64,000 bases of DNA from the NCBI RefSeq assembly GCF_014196765.1, contig NZ_JACIEE010000001.1:310001-374000 (forward strand), written 5' to 3'. The DNA is from Mycoplana azooxidifex. GTDB taxonomy: Bacteria; Pseudomonadota; Alphaproteobacteria; Rhizobiales; Rhizobiaceae. The notes below the pieces were generated by a model, which ran no database searches, was not told the DNA's origin, and saw nothing but the letters and a program-made list of their open reading frames with translations. This document shows, one piece after another, positions 34,501 through 43,011 of the stretch; the first letter of the stretch is position 1, and each line of letters begins with the position of its first letter. The position numbers were made by a program, and so were the translations under genes.

Positions 34501-35989
34501 CCGAAAAGCGGATCCGGTCCGCCACCGGCTCGAGGCTGACGATGTTCGTCTCGACCTCGGCGTCCCAGCGGGCGGCAGCCTTGAACGATACGGCCCGCGC
34601 CAGCACCCGGCCGTCCACCTCCGGCAGCGACACGTTCATGCCGAGGTCGCGCGCCGTAAGCCCCTGCCCGGACGCCTGCCAGGCCTCGCGGGAGGAGCCG
34701 GAAAAGATGACCTGCAATACCTGCGCACCGGTCTCGTCGAGCACCGTCGGCCTGCGGTTTGCGCCGGGCGCGGAGACGGCGAAGCTCGTCGCGTTGAGCG
34801 CCACCTCCGGCCGCACGGCCGCAAAGGCTGCGCGCACGATCTCGATCGAGGCCGGGTCCTTGAGGCTGGAGACGAAGATCGGCAGCGCCCGCACGCCAAC
34901 GTCTGCAAGCGCCTCGATCAGCAGTTCCACCGGCCGTGTCTCACCGCTCTGGACATAGGCGCGGTAGAAGCAGATGGCGACGGTCGGGGGTTCGGAGGCC
35001 TCGCCCGCGACCACGCCCCCTTCGTCCGCAGCGCCCCGCTCATCCCGCGCGAAGATACCCCCCTCTGTCCTGCCGGACATCTCCCTCTCAAGGGGGGAGA
35101 TCGATGGAGTGAGGCCTTGCCCTGGAACTGCGTCGGCATTTGTAGAACCGTCCGACAGAAGACCGCGAAGCTCATCCCCGGCCACAGCACCACGCACTGC
35201 AGCTGCCATGTCACGCCGCCCATGCCCCTGGCCGATCTCCCCCCTTGAGGGGGAGATGTCCGGCAGGACAGAGGGGGGTGCACTTCTCGCAACCCGCCCC
35301 TCATCCGCCCTTCGGGCACCTTCTCCCCGCAAGCGGGGAGAAGGAGAGACATCCGCTGCCTGTGCCACCCCCTCTCCCCGTTCACGGGGAGAGGGCTGGG
35401 GTGAGGGGCAAACTTCGCGCCACGTCTCGACGTCGACCACGCCGCTCCCCGGCCACCAGATCCCGGCCTTCTCCAGCGGCGCTGCCGCCTCCGGTTTCTC
35501 GCCGCCGAAGACGAGCGCGTCCGCATAGGAGAGGAAACGGGCGGCATTCTCCGCCCCGCCCTCGGTAAGATAGGCCCAGAGCCGCAGCCGGTCGTCGTCC
35601 GGGATCCGGTTGAACGGCGCGAGCCCCTCGTCCGGCCGGTCGTCGCCGGGAAGCGCCACGATGGTGATGTCGTTTGCGACCGCCGTGGCATGGAGCGCTT
35701 CCAGCACGTAGCGGAAATAGCTGGCGCCGCCGAGCGCCCGCACCACGATCAGCCTGGCATGCCGCGCCGTGCGCTCGACATAGGTATCGACCGACATCGG
35801 ATGGGTAAGCGAGGCAAGGCTTGCAAGCCTCAGCCGCATCCGCGCCTGCCGGCCGCGATGGGCGGCGGCGATCGACGCCAGCTCGGTATCGGCCGCCGAC
35901 AGAAACAGGACGTCGCCCGGCGACTGCCCGAGATCGATCGCCTCCTTGCCGTCGGCGATGGTGCCCTTCTGGGCTAGCAGCAGGTGCAT
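31580..35989 (-). CDS. cobN: CobN, large subunit of aerobic cobaltochelatase, with two repeat-encoded insertions
   Basis: Inserts cobalt into hydrogenobyrinic acid a,c-diamide with CobS and CobT. Conserved CobN text includes HVGKHGNLEWLPGKALALSE, ANYPNRDGRLGNGVGLDTPA, WGTSNMRTGGDDIAQALALI and VYHNDHSRPEKPVVRTLEDE. At 1469 residues it is about 190 longer than the roughly 1270-1280 usual for rhizobial CobN. The excess maps to two low-complexity blocks, residues about 194-311 and 886-954, encoded by palindromic repeats (35058-35408 and 33129-33332). Both keep the frame open. The ATG has GGAGAG upstream. Confidence 0.95.
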   Translation of the reverse strand: MHLLLAQKGTIADGKEAIDLGQSPGDVLFLSAADTELASIAAAHRGRQARMRLRLASLASLTHPMSVDTYVERTARHARLIVVRALGGASYFRYVLEALHATAVANDITIVALPGDDRPDEGLAPFNRIPDDDRLRLWAYLTEGGAENAARFLSYADALVFGGEKPEAAAPLEKAGIWWPGSGVVDVETWREVCPSPQPSPRERGEGVAQAADVSPSPRLRGEGARRADEGRVARSAPPSVLPDISPSRGEIGQGHGRRDMAAAVRGAVAGDELRGLLSDGSTNADAVPGQGLTPSISPLEREMSGRTEGGIFARDERGAADEGGVVAGEASEPPTVAICFYRAYVQSGETRPVELLIEALADVGVRALPIFVSSLKDPASIEIVRAAFAAVRPEVALNATSFAVSAPGANRRPTVLDETGAQVLQVIFSGSSREAWQASGQGLTARDLGMNVSLPEVDGRVLARAVSFKAAARWDAEVETNIVSLEPVADRIRFSARLAANWARLRRTGPGERRIALVMANYPNRDGRLGNGVGLDTPAGTLEILRKMKADGYAVADLPSGGDALIAHLMAGSTNAANDGREIRETISLKQYNRFFASLPGSIQEQVTARWGAPEADPFVTGDVFALPLCRFGGTLVGIQPARGYNIDPKETYHSQDLVPPHGYFAFYAYLREVCDVHAIVHVGKHGNLEWLPGKALALSEACYPEAVFGPVPHLYPFIVNDPGEGTQAKRRSAAVIIDHLTPPLTRAETYGPLKDLEALVDEFYDASGGDPRRLRLLSRQILDLVRDIGLDQDAGIARSDGEEAALQKLDAYLCDLKEMQIRDGLHVFGVSPSGRLLTDLTLALARVPRGLGEGGDASLQRAIAADALGGGSPVAVDIAATRDAPPSALPGISPSRGEIGTRRMAAVHTDGSGRGDADGADAAVDGHAGDGRGLAPSISPHEGEMSGRTEGGTPPHTAFDPLDCVSSDPWTGPMPDILASQTDVAWRTAGDTVERIELLAARLVSGELPCPDGWEATRAVLDQVRHSIRPSIEACGEAEMAALMRGLSGRFVEPGPSGAPTRGRPDVLPTGRNFYSVDSRAVPTPAAWELGRKSAELLVTRYAQDHGEWPTSFGITAWGTSNMRTGGDDIAQALALIGAKPVWDTVSRRVTGYEVIPPALLRRPRVDVTLRISGFFRDAFPEQIALFDRAVRAIGALDEDGEDNPIAARMRAEAAALAAHGATEGEARARAGYRVFGARPGSYGAGLQTMIDEGLWKDRGDLAEAWLAWGAHAYAGEGEDAASRDRLEARMKSLQAIIQNQDNREHDLLDSDEYYQFEGGMAAAVAHLTGSQPTVYHNDHSRPEKPVVRTLEDEIGRVVRARVVNPKWIEGMMRHGYKGAFELAATVDFMFAFAATTGAVKDHHFEAVYKAYILDERVRAFMAEKNPAALKEMSDRLVEAIDRRLWSPRSNSARFELGEIAGKRRAS
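33129..33332. repeat. Inverted pair of type-A palindromic repeats inside cobN (second block)
   Basis: Copy A1 (33129-33173) carries CTCTGTCCTGCCGGACATCT then CCCCCTCATGGGGGGAGATC. Copy A2 (33287-33332) is the same element reversed, with GATCTCCCCCCTTGAGGGGG then AGATGCCCGGCAGGGCAGAG. They bracket about 113 bases starting GATGGAGCGAGGCC. The 204-base unit encodes CobN residues about 886-954, including SALPGISPSRGEIG and SISPHEGEMSGRTEGG, with no stop codon. Confidence 0.9.
35058..35408. repeat. Composite palindromic repeat block inside cobN (first block)
   Basis: Copy A3 (35058-35103) and inverted copy A4 (35234-35279) bracket about 130 bases that begin GATGGAGTGAGGCC, as in the second block. 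Next come one type-B element (35297-35344, CTTCTCCCCGCAAGCGGGGA) and one type-C element (35368-35408, CTCTCCCCGTTCACGGGGAG). The block encodes CobN residues about 194-311, for example PSPQPSPRERGEGV and PSVLPDISPSRGEIG. Confidence 0.9.
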
Positions 35990-36092
35990 GACGGCTCTCC
36001 GCTTCGGCGCGACAGATTACACCCGGCCTGCCGGCTATCTCCCCCACAGGCAATGTTATCGCGTGTGAGCTGCCACAGGCGCAGCAAACGCC

Positions 36093-36224
36093 CACTTCTC
36101 CCCGCCGGGGAGAAGTGCCGAGCGGATGCGAGGCGATGAGGGGGGATCGGGGCACGCCATGGCGCTTCGCGCCGCCCCCTCATCCGGCCCTGCGGGCCAC
36201 CTTCTCCCCGCTGGGGAGAAGAGG
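36093..36224. repeat. Type-B palindromic repeat pair in the cobW-cobN spacer
   Basis: CACTTCTCCCCGCCGGGGAG (from 36093) with the GGATGCGAGGCGATGAGGGG arm, and in opposite orientation CCCCTCATCCGGCCCTGCGG (from 36176) with CCTTCTCCCCGCTGGGGAGA. The two copies face each other about 30 bases apart. They occupy most of the 290-base spacer between cobW and cobN, where no gene is seen, and could form mRNA hairpins that tune cobN expression. Confidence 0.85.
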
Positions 36225-36279
36225 GAGCCAGTCGCCGAGCTCGGTCCCAGCGGTGGCCCTGTTCCCTAGACACGGCCGC

Positions 36280-37332
36280 TCAGCCTACCGCGCCGGCGAT
36301 CGCCGCACGCACGGCTGCCTCGTCCATGTCGTGCAGGCCGATGACGACGAGGCGGGTGCCGCGGGTCTCGCCGGCGTTCCAGGCGCGCTCGAAATACTGG
36401 TCGATCCGGCTGCCGACAGCCTGGATCAAAAGCCGCATCGGCTTGCCGGGCACGTCGGCGAAGCCCTTGACGCGCAGCACGTCGTGCTCGGCGATGACGC
36501 CCTTCAGCCGCTCCACGAAGCCGGCCGGATCGGCGACCGGGCCGAGCTCGACGACGAAGCTGTCGAACTCGTCGTGATCGTGTTCCTCGCCGTTCTCGTG
36601 CTCCAGCTCGTGATGCGACTTGCGGTTGGCGATATCGTCCTCGGTGCCGACGCCGAGGCCGAGGAGAACGGCGGCGGCGACGTCGCCGTTCTTCGCCTCG
36701 ATCATGGTCGGCTTGCGGGAGATGCGGGAGGCCACCTCGTCGCGCACCGTCTTCAGCCCGGCAGCGTCGATCAGGTCGGTCTTGTTGAGCACGATCAGGT
36801 CGGCCGCCGTCAGCTGGTCCTCGAACAGTTCCTCCAGCGGGCTCTCGTGGTCGAGGTTGTCATCCTCGACGCGCAGTGCATCCACCCGGTCGTGGTCGTC
36901 GGCGAAGCGGCCGGCGGCAACCGCGGCGCTGTCGACGACAGTGATGACGCCGTCGACCGTCACCTGCGTCTTGATCTCCGGCCAGTTGAAGGCGGCGACC
37001 AGCGGTTGCGGCAGCGCCAGGCCGGACGTCTCGATGACGATGTGGTCGGGGCGGTTCTCGCGCTCCAGCAGCTTCGACATGGTCGGGATGAAATCGTCGG
37101 CGACGGTGCAGCAGATGCAGCCGTTGGTCAGTTCGATGATGTCGTCCTCGCTGCAGGCCTCCGCGCCGCAGCCCTTCAGCACGTCGCCGTCGACGCCGAG
37201 GTCGCCGAACTCGTTGATGATCAGCGCGATCCGCTTTCCATTGGCGTTCTGCAGCAGGTTGCGGATCATCGTCGTCTTGCCCGCGCCGAGAAAGCCGGTG
37301 ATGACGGTGGCGGGGATCTTTTGCTGGAGCAT
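36280..37332 (-). CDS. cobW: CobW, GTPase metallochaperone of cobalamin synthesis
   Basis: A 350-residue G3E-family GTPase thought to deliver cobalt to the CobNST chelatase. The P-loop is VITGFLGAGKTTMIRNLL, the metal site is GCICCTVADDF, and the GTP-specificity motif is VLNKTDLID. A His/Glu/Asp-rich stretch (SHHELEHENGEEHDHDEFDS) is a likely metal buffer. It lies 4 bases after cobP and 290 before cobN, behind the cobalamin riboswitch. Confidence 0.96.
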   Translation of the reverse strand: MLQQKIPATVITGFLGAGKTTMIRNLLQNANGKRIALIINEFGDLGVDGDVLKGCGAEACSEDDIIELTNGCICCTVADDFIPTMSKLLERENRPDHIVIETSGLALPQPLVAAFNWPEIKTQVTVDGVITVVDSAAVAAGRFADDHDRVDALRVEDDNLDHESPLEELFEDQLTAADLIVLNKTDLIDAAGLKTVRDEVASRISRKPTMIEAKNGDVAAAVLLGLGVGTEDDIANRKSHHELEHENGEEHDHDEFDSFVVELGPVADPAGFVERLKGVIAEHDVLRVKGFADVPGKPMRLLIQAVGSRIDQYFERAWNAGETRGTRLVVIGLHDMDEAAVRAAIAGAVG

Positions 37333-37336
37333 GGGC

Positions 37337-37864
37337 TCAACCCTTCATTTTCAGCGGCAGGCCTGCCGCGACAAAATAGACTTCGGAAGAAAGCTGCGCC
37401 ACCTGCTGGTGCAGCCTGCCGGCGTGGTCGCGGAATTCGCGCGCCATCTGGTTGTCCGGCACGATCCCGAGCCCGACCTCATTAGAAACGAACACGAGCC
37501 GCCCCGGCGCAGTGACGACGGCGGCTGCGAGATCGTCGAAGGCGGCCGCCATGTCGTGCTTTTCGAGCATCAGGTTCGTCACCCAAAGCGTCAGGCAATC
37601 GACGAGCAGCACCCGGTCGTCTCGCGCCGTATCGTTGATGCGTTCCGGCAGCGCTAAGGGCTCCTCGTGCGTCACCCAGCCATGGCTGCCGCGCTGCGCC
37701 TTGTGCTGGTCGATGCGCGCGCGCATCTCCTCGTCCCAGGCGCGGCCGGTGGCGATGTAGTGCCTGGAAAGGCCGCTCTCGGCGGCCAGCCCTTCGGCAA
37801 ATGCGGATTTTCCGGAACGCGCACCGCCCAGAACCAGGACGGCTCCGGGCGATGTCGTTTTCAT
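37337..37864 (-). CDS. cobP: CobP, adenosylcobinamide kinase/guanylyltransferase
   Basis: A 175-residue bifunctional enzyme that phosphorylates adenosylcobinamide and adds GMP. The N-terminal P-loop is [19 protein letters not shown], followed by [20 protein letters not shown] with the GMP-accepting His region, [15 protein letters not shown] and [13 protein letters not shown]. The ATG shares one base with the cbtA stop (TGATG). A longer frame upstream is only a shadow of cbtA. Confidence 0.95.
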   Translation of the reverse strand: MKTTSPGAVLVLGGARSGKSAFAEGLAAESGLSRHYIATGRAWDEEMRARIDQHKAQRGSHGWVTHEEPLALPERINDTARDDRVLLVDCLTLWVTNLMLEKHDMAAAFDDLAAAVVTAPGRLVFVSNEVGLGIVPDNQMAREFRDHAGRLHQQVAQLSSEVYFVAAGLPLKMKG

Positions 37865-38664
37865 CAGGCTGCCTTTGCTGCGATCTTCCTGGTGACGCCG
37901 ATCTTCTCGTTGGCGAACCCGAGCGAAAGGCCGAGCACGATCCAGAAGAACAGCGTGGTGGCGAGCGCCGCCACGGCGAACTCCGCCCCGAGCACGGCCG
38001 GCACGTTGCTGGCGATGTCGGCAGGCTGCGGCGCGCCGTAGACCTGCGGCGCCGCGATCAGCACGACGCCGGCGACCTTCGCCGCAATCCCGTCCTTCAG
38101 GATCAGCAGGTAGAGCCCCACGGCCGAAAGCACCACGGTCGCAATCCACCAGGCCTGGCGATCCCCAAGTTCGGCTGCCGGGAAGCCCGGAAGCTCCGGC
38201 GGCAGGCCGATGGCCGGCAGGAGATGCACGGCAAGCCAGCCGGCAGCGCCCCAGAGCGCACCGTTGGCGACCGTGATCGCATTGCCCGTCACGAGGCTCA
38301 CACCCGCCAGCAGCAGCGCGAAGCCCGCACCGGTGACGAGGTTGGCAAGCAGCGTGCCGGAGAAGCGGCTCATGCCGAACATGATGCCGCCGTCCTCGTG
38401 CTCGCCCTCATGGGCATGGGCGACCGAGATCGGCGAGAGATAGGCGGCCACCTCCGACAATGCCGCGCCGATGCCGAGCGCGGAATGCTCGTGCGAAGCG
38501 TCCGGCCGGGCTTCGGCACCGGGGGCGGCAGGCTCTTCATCGCCGCCCTCGAATTCCTCGGCATGAAGGATGAGCGGAATCACCCGCGCCTCCTGGGCGG
38601 CCGTCATCAGCGCACCGGAGAACAGCCCGGCCACCAGTGCGGCCAGGAGATATTTGACGATCAT
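37864..38664 (-). CDS. cbtA: CbtA, predicted cobalt transporter membrane subunit
   Basis: A 266-residue protein with several membrane helices ([20 protein letters not shown] and others). It has a His-rich periplasmic or cytosolic segment ([27 protein letters not shown]) suited to metal binding. CbtA proteins are predicted cobalt importers found under cobalamin riboswitches, as here. It lies 12 bases after cbtB. Confidence 0.92.
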   Translation of the reverse strand: MIVKYLLAALVAGLFSGALMTAAQEARVIPLILHAEEFEGGDEEPAAPGAEARPDASHEHSALGIGAALSEVAAYLSPISVAHAHEGEHEDGGIMFGMSRFSGTLLANLVTGAGFALLLAGVSLVTGNAITVANGALWGAAGWLAVHLLPAIGLPPELPGFPAAELGDRQAWWIATVVLSAVGLYLLILKDGIAAKVAGVVLIAAPQVYGAPQPADIASNVPAVLGAEFAVAALATTLFFWIVLGLSLGFANEKIGVTRKIAAKAA

Positions 38665-38676
38665 GACATCTGCTCC

Positions 38677-38853
38677 TTAGTGGCAGGGAAAGCCGTAGGA
38701 GTGGCGGGTATCGTGCGCGGTGTCGTGCAGGACGGACGAATTGGCGAGGCCTGCGCCGAACACCAGGAATCCGCCGAGCAGAAGCGCTACGAGACCGGCA
38801 TAGAGACGATCGTTGAGGGAAAGGGAAACAGAAGAAACGTGAGACGCAGCCAT
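38677..38853 (-). CDS. cbtB: CbtB, small His-rich cobalt transporter subunit
   Basis: A 58-residue single-helix protein (DRLYAGLVALLLGGFLVFGA) ending in HDTAHDTRHSYGFPCH, the characteristic CbtB tail with metal-binding His and Cys. The start MAASHVSSVS has GGAGGTTG upstream. First gene after the cobalamin riboswitch, whose 3' boundary lies about 57 bases upstream. Confidence 0.93.
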   Translation of the reverse strand: MAASHVSSVSLSLNDRLYAGLVALLLGGFLVFGAGLANSSVLHDTAHDTRHSYGFPCH

Positions 38854-39311
38854 GACAACCTCCGTGCTGGCAACGGGGAAAATCCCCAGGTCGGGCACAA
38901 TGCCCTTATTGGCCGGCAGGTCTCCTGGCTCGCGGCGTCGGGCGTCATGCGCCTGCGGCCCATCCTCGCCTTCCCGGGTGATGTGCGACATGAAAGGCGG
39001 ACGATTCGTAGAGATAGAGGCGTCCAGACCCCGGTTCATCATGCCGCCACCCAGTGGCTTTGCCGGTCTGATCCGACCGGCTGGATAGGCCTCGCCACTC
39101 TACAGTCGCGGGGTCGGCCGTGATTGGAGCGCCCTGATTGGGTCCACCCCGTCACGTTCCCATTTAAGCGCCCGTCCATCACTGGACCGACGCACCTTCC
39201 AATAGTGGCGATGATTATGCCTGCGGGGGCTGGAAGTCAATTGGCAGGAAACGGCATCCGCCGCGCCGAATGCGTCGCCGCGGCGGCTGTTCGATCAGTT
39301 CCGCGGGCCGC
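38854..39311 (-). promoter_or_regulatory. cbtB leader region
   Basis: This 458-base spacer is mostly the riboswitch. After the B12 box a short hairpin GGGCA-TTG-TGCCC (38894-38906, minus strand) lies between the aptamer and the cbtB ribosome site and may belong to the expression platform. Upstream of 39168 no recognisable gene remains before the next coding region ends at 39312. Confidence 0.6.
38911..39168 (-). ncRNA. Cobalamin riboswitch (AdoCbl-type) controlling cbtBA-cobP-cobW
   Basis: Read on the minus strand, the landmarks of the cobalamin riboswitch appear in order: TTAAATGGGAACGTGA near the 5' end, AATCACGG then CCCCGCGACTGTAGAG, AAGCCACTGGGTGGC in the core, and the B12 box GAGCCAGGAGACCTGCCGGC (38912-38931). 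The 3' boundary is 57 bases before cbtB. High adenosylcobalamin should shut the cobalt-uptake and late B12 genes downstream, probably as far as cobO. Confidence 0.95.
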
Positions 39312-41141
39312 TCAGTAGCCCGGCCCGCTGATCGTCAGGTCGCCCCCAGGGCCGTAGTTGCCCCCGACCGGCCCCTCGTAGACGCCGCCGACCGGACCCT
39401 CGCGATAGTAGCCGTCGACCGGCCCCTCGTAGACGCCGTAGCCGTCATTGTAGTAGCGGTCGCGCCGGGCGCGCTGGCGCGTGACATATTCGCGACTGCG
39501 GTTCTCGGCGAAGCGCGCCGACTGGCGCAACTCGCGGTACTGCTTGCGCGTCAGGTACCCGTCGCCAGCGTAGCCGGCCGAGCGCTGCCAGGAGGAGATC
39601 GCAGCCCGCGTGCGTGGACCGTAGACGCCGTCCGCCCCGCCGGTGCCGTAACCCAGCGCATTCAGCCAGCGCTGGGACTGGGCACGCGCGGCCGGATCGA
39701 GATAGGCCTCGCGCACATCCGAAGGCGTCTGGAAGACCTTCGGCTGCTGGCCGGGCGCAGGCTGCGTCTGGCGAATCAGCGGTTCCGTCCCAGCGCCGAG
39801 CGGCGCGGCAGCGGCGGGAGCGTTGATGGCGGGCTCCCGCGCGGCGACGTCGCCGGAGGTCTCTTCGTCGCCTGTGGTGTTACCGCCCTTTTCCAGCGCG
39901 GCAAGGCGCTGGCGCGCCTCGTCGGCAAAGCGGCCTTGCGGGAACTCGCGCAGGTAGCCCTCGAAAGCCTGCGGCCGGCCGTTCAGCACCGCGCGGCTCC
40001 AGTTGTTGTCCTCACGACGGGCCAGCCGCTCGGCCTCCCCGTCTGCGGCCCCGTCCACCGGCCCGGCTGCGGCTGCATCGGCGGCCCCGTCTACGGCCAA
40101 GCCACCCTCAGGATTGGCCGCAGGGCTCGCGTTCGCATTCTCGCCATCGGTCGGGAGTGCCTCGGTGTCGAGCGCGTCGGCAACGCTGCCGTCAGCGACC
40201 GGCGGCGCGACGGACGGCTCTGCCGCCTGCTGTTCCTCTCTTGCGCGTTCGGCGTCGGCCTCGGCCGCTTCCCCCTGGGCCTTTTCGGCAGCAGCGGCAT
40301 CCGCCCTCGCCTGCGCTTGCGCAGCCGCACGGGCCTCTTCCTCCGCCTTCGCCTTCTCGGCTTGCGCCTCGGCGATCGCGCGCTCGCGTTCGGCTTCCGC
40401 GGCCGCCTGTTCCGCCTCGGCCCGCGCGGCAGCGGCCGCATCGGCGCGCACCTTCGCCTCGGCCGCGGCCTTCGCTTCCTCTTCCGCCTTCAAGCGGGCC
40501 TGCTCGGCCTTTGCCTGCTGCTCGGCCTTGAGCCTTTCGGCCTCGGCCGCTTCCTCGGCGCGCTTGCGCTCGGCCTCAGCCGCCTGCCGTTCCGCCTCGG
40601 CCTTCGCCGCCGCTACACGCTTCGCCTCGGCCTCCGCGCGCGCCAGTTCTTCCTTGCGCTGCCGCTCGGCCTCTTCCACGCGCTTCGCCTCGGCCGCAGC
40701 GGCCAGCCGCTCCTCTTCCGCCCGCTGCTTCTCGGCGACGATCCTGGCCTCCTGCTCGGCCTTCAGCCGCGCGGCTTCGTCGGCCTTGCGGGCGGCCTCG
40801 GCCTTTTCCTTCTCAGAGCCAGCACCGGTGGCCACGGTTGGATCCTGCGCCTTCTGATCGCTTGCGGCCGCGGTGCTGGCAACGCCCCTGGCGTTCAGTT
40901 CGGCCAGCCGGAGCCGGGCCATCGAGGCGAAGGTGCCGTTCGGATAATCCTTCAGATAGGCCTCGTAGCCTGCCGGGTCGCTGCTGGAGGATACCTTCTG
41001 CCAGAGGGAGAACTCGTTTTCCCAGCGCTTGCTGGCGCTGACAGCCGGCTTCGTCTCGGCCGCCTGCACCGCCGGTCCGCCAGCGATCGCAAGCCCGATC
41101 AGCCCCGCCCATCCGAGTTTCGCAAAACGGCCACTGGTCAT
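39312..41141 (-). CDS. Secreted coiled-coil protein with peptidoglycan-binding-like domain
   Basis: A 609-residue exported protein. The signal peptide is GWAGLIGLAIAGGPAVQAA. Two similar motifs, GYEAYLKDYPNGTFASMARL and AFEGYLREFPQGRFADEARQ, flank a roughly 220-residue Ala/Glu/Lys coiled coil resembling TolA. A C-terminal peptidoglycan-binding-like unit (WLNALGYGTGGADGVYGP, AISSWQR) follows, then EGPV/G-Y repeats. The start has AGGGAAAG upstream; an ATG 30 bases earlier is an alternative. It likely sits in the periplasm or bridges to the wall; its role is unknown. Confidence 0.8.
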   Translation of the reverse strand: MTSGRFAKLGWAGLIGLAIAGGPAVQAAETKPAVSASKRWENEFSLWQKVSSSSDPAGYEAYLKDYPNGTFASMARLRLAELNARGVASTAAASDQKAQDPTVATGAGSEKEKAEAARKADEAARLKAEQEARIVAEKQRAEEERLAAAAEAKRVEEAERQRKEELARAEAEAKRVAAAKAEAERQAAEAERKRAEEAAEAERLKAEQQAKAEQARLKAEEEAKAAAEAKVRADAAAAARAEAEQAAAEAERERAIAEAQAEKAKAEEEARAAAQAQARADAAAAEKAQGEAAEADAERAREEQQAAEPSVAPPVADGSVADALDTEALPTDGENANASPAANPEGGLAVDGAADAAAAGPVDGAADGEAERLARREDNNWSRAVLNGRPQAFEGYLREFPQGRFADEARQRLAALEKGGNTTGDEETSGDVAAREPAINAPAAAAPLGAGTEPLIRQTQPAPGQQPKVFQTPSDVREAYLDPAARAQSQRWLNALGYGTGGADGVYGPRTRAAISSWQRSAGYAGDGYLTRKQYRELRQSARFAENRSREYVTRQRARRDRYYNDGYGVYEGPVDGYYREGPVGGVYEGPVGGNYGPGGDLTISGPGY

Positions 41142-41304
41142 TCGACTTTCCCTTTCGATCGCATGCGACATCCCCCGACAGATAGCCGCAGGGCGATGCC
41201 ACTCAAGGTCTTTGCATCGGATTCTGGCGCAACTTTGGTGGTAACCTTAACCGACGAAGATGACGAAACGGCTTCGCCATTCGCTCGGAAAACGTCTCAG
41301 CGGC

Positions 41305-41318
41305 CCCGATTAATCGGG
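41305..41318. promoter_or_regulatory. Perfect 14-base palindrome after cobQ
   Basis: CCCGATTAATCGGG is self-complementary and lies 5 bases after the cobQ stop and about 165 bases before the coiled-coil gene. With no loop it is a poor terminator, so a regulator site is more likely. No family is named. Confidence 0.35.
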
Positions 41319-41323
41319 ATGGT

Positions 41324-42784
41324 TCAATCACTTTCCATCAGCGTCGAAAGCCACCTGTGATCCAGCACCGCCTCGAGCTCGGCGGCAACGCCGTCGAGCG
41401 CCGCGTCCACCGCGCCCCGGTAGTCGAAGCCGCCGCCGGCGATGCCGAATTCTGCAAGCAGCCGGCTGCGAAAGGCATCGCTCGCCATGAAGCCATGCAG
41501 GTATGTGCCGAACACCCGGCCATCCGCCGAGGTCGCGCCGTCCGCCCTGCCGTCGATCATAATAGGTGGACGAGCGCAGTCGGGGCCGGTGGTCCGGCCG
41601 AGATGGATCTCATAGCCTTCCAGCGGCACGTCGTAGTCGAGCGAGCGCGCCCGGCTGTTACGTACCGTCTTCTCCGGCGCCATCTCGGTCTCGACGTCGA
41701 GCAGGCCGAGACCCTCCACCGCGCGGTCGCTGCCCTCGATGCCGAGCGGATCGCGCACCGACCGGCCCAGCATCTGGTAGCCGCCGCAGATGCCGATGGT
41801 GCGCCCGCCGCGCCGGTGATGCAGGGCGAGGTCGCGATCCCACCCTTGCGCGCGGAAATCCTTCAGGTCGGCTATGGTGGATTTCGAGCCCGGCAGGATG
41901 ACGAGGCCGGCATCCGCCGGCAACCGCTCGCCGGGACGAACGAAGACGAGCTCCACGTCCGGCTCCTGCGCCAGCGGATCGAGATCGTCGAAATTGGCGA
42001 TGCGCGGCAGCACCGGCACTGCAACCTTCAGCGCGCCGGGCCGGCCGGAAGCCAGCCGTTCCAGCACCACCGAATCCTCCGGCGGCAGTTGCCGCGCATG
42101 CTTCAGCCAGGGCACGATGCCGAGGCACGGCCAGCCGGTATGCTGCCCGATCGCCGCGATGCCGTCGTCGAACAAGGTGACGTCGCCGCGAAACTTGTTG
42201 ATCAGGTAGCCCGACACCATCGCCCGGTCCTGCGGCGGCAGGATCGCCTTCGTGCCGACCAGCGAGGCGATCACCCCGCCGCGGTCGATATCGCCGACGA
42301 GCACGACGGGAACGCCTGCCCGCGTCGCAAAGCCCATGTTAGCGATGTCGCCGGCGCGCAGGTTGATTTCGGCCGGGGAACCCGCCCCCTCGACGACGAC
42401 GAGATCGGCACCGTCGCAGACGCTTTCGAAGCTCTCCATCACCGCGTCCATCAACCTTGGCTTGAGCGCCTGGTAGTCGCGTCCCTTCGCCTGGCCGAAC
42501 AAGCGACCCTGCACGATGATCTGGCTGCCGGTGTCGGATTGCGGCTTCAGCAGCACCGGATTCATGTGCACCGACGAAGGCGTGCGCGCCGCCATCGCCT
42601 GCAGCCATTGCGCCCGCCCGATCTCGCCGCCGTCATCCGAGACAGCGGCGTTGTTCGACATGTTCTGCGGCTTGAACGGCCGCACCCGCAATCCGCGATT
42701 GGAGGCAATCCGGCAGAGCCCCGCGACCAGTACCGTTTTTCCGACATCGGAGCCGGTTCCCTGCAGCATGATTTTTCGTGTCAT
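41324..42784 (-). CDS. cobQ: CobQ, adenosylcobyric acid synthase (glutamine-hydrolysing)
   Basis: Amidates side chains b, d, e and g of adenosylcobyrinic acid a,c-diamide. The 486 residues start [20 protein letters not shown] with the ATP-binding loop, then [14 protein letters not shown] and [14 protein letters not shown]. The glutaminase domain has [14 protein letters not shown], nucleophile Cys in [11 protein letters not shown] and His in GTYLHGFM. Separate from the other cob blocks, with the PG-binding-like gene downstream. Confidence 0.96.
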   Translation of the reverse strand: MTRKIMLQGTGSDVGKTVLVAGLCRIASNRGLRVRPFKPQNMSNNAAVSDDGGEIGRAQWLQAMAARTPSSVHMNPVLLKPQSDTGSQIIVQGRLFGQAKGRDYQALKPRLMDAVMESFESVCDGADLVVVEGAGSPAEINLRAGDIANMGFATRAGVPVVLVGDIDRGGVIASLVGTKAILPPQDRAMVSGYLINKFRGDVTLFDDGIAAIGQHTGWPCLGIVPWLKHARQLPPEDSVVLERLASGRPGALKVAVPVLPRIANFDDLDPLAQEPDVELVFVRPGERLPADAGLVILPGSKSTIADLKDFRAQGWDRDLALHHRRGGRTIGICGGYQMLGRSVRDPLGIEGSDRAVEGLGLLDVETEMAPEKTVRNSRARSLDYDVPLEGYEIHLGRTTGPDCARPPIMIDGRADGATSADGRVFGTYLHGFMASDAFRSRLLAEFGIAGGGFDYRGAVDAALDGVAAELEAVLDHRWLSTLMESD

Positions 42785-42884
42785 GCCCCTTCCCTAGCAC
42801 CGCGCCGGAGCACCGCAAAGCCCTGAAAGCGCCGCGATGCCGGCGCAATCGGGCTGCGGCCCTGCGACCTGCGACGAAAGTGCT

Positions 42885-42896
42885 AATATGCATATT
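42885..42896. promoter_or_regulatory. AT-rich 12-base palindrome between cobQ and a small gene
   Basis: AATATGCATATT is perfectly self-complementary and stands out in GC-rich surroundings. TAATAT (42884-42889) within it could be a -10 element for the small plus-strand gene at 43012, or the whole could be an operator. Weak evidence. Confidence 0.35.
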
Positions 42897-43011
42897 CCGT
42901 TTACGACATCCGATGGCGGCGGCAATGGCGATTTCGTTTCCGTCCAGGCCTATATCGCCACTATCGGAGCAGCGGAGAACACCGCCGCCGGAAACCCCAA
43001 GGACAAAGACC

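Noticed and set aside
33129-35408. CRISPR array in the cobN repeats
   Set aside because: Repeats are palindromic, in inverted pairs, unevenly spaced, coding in frame, and no cas genes are present.
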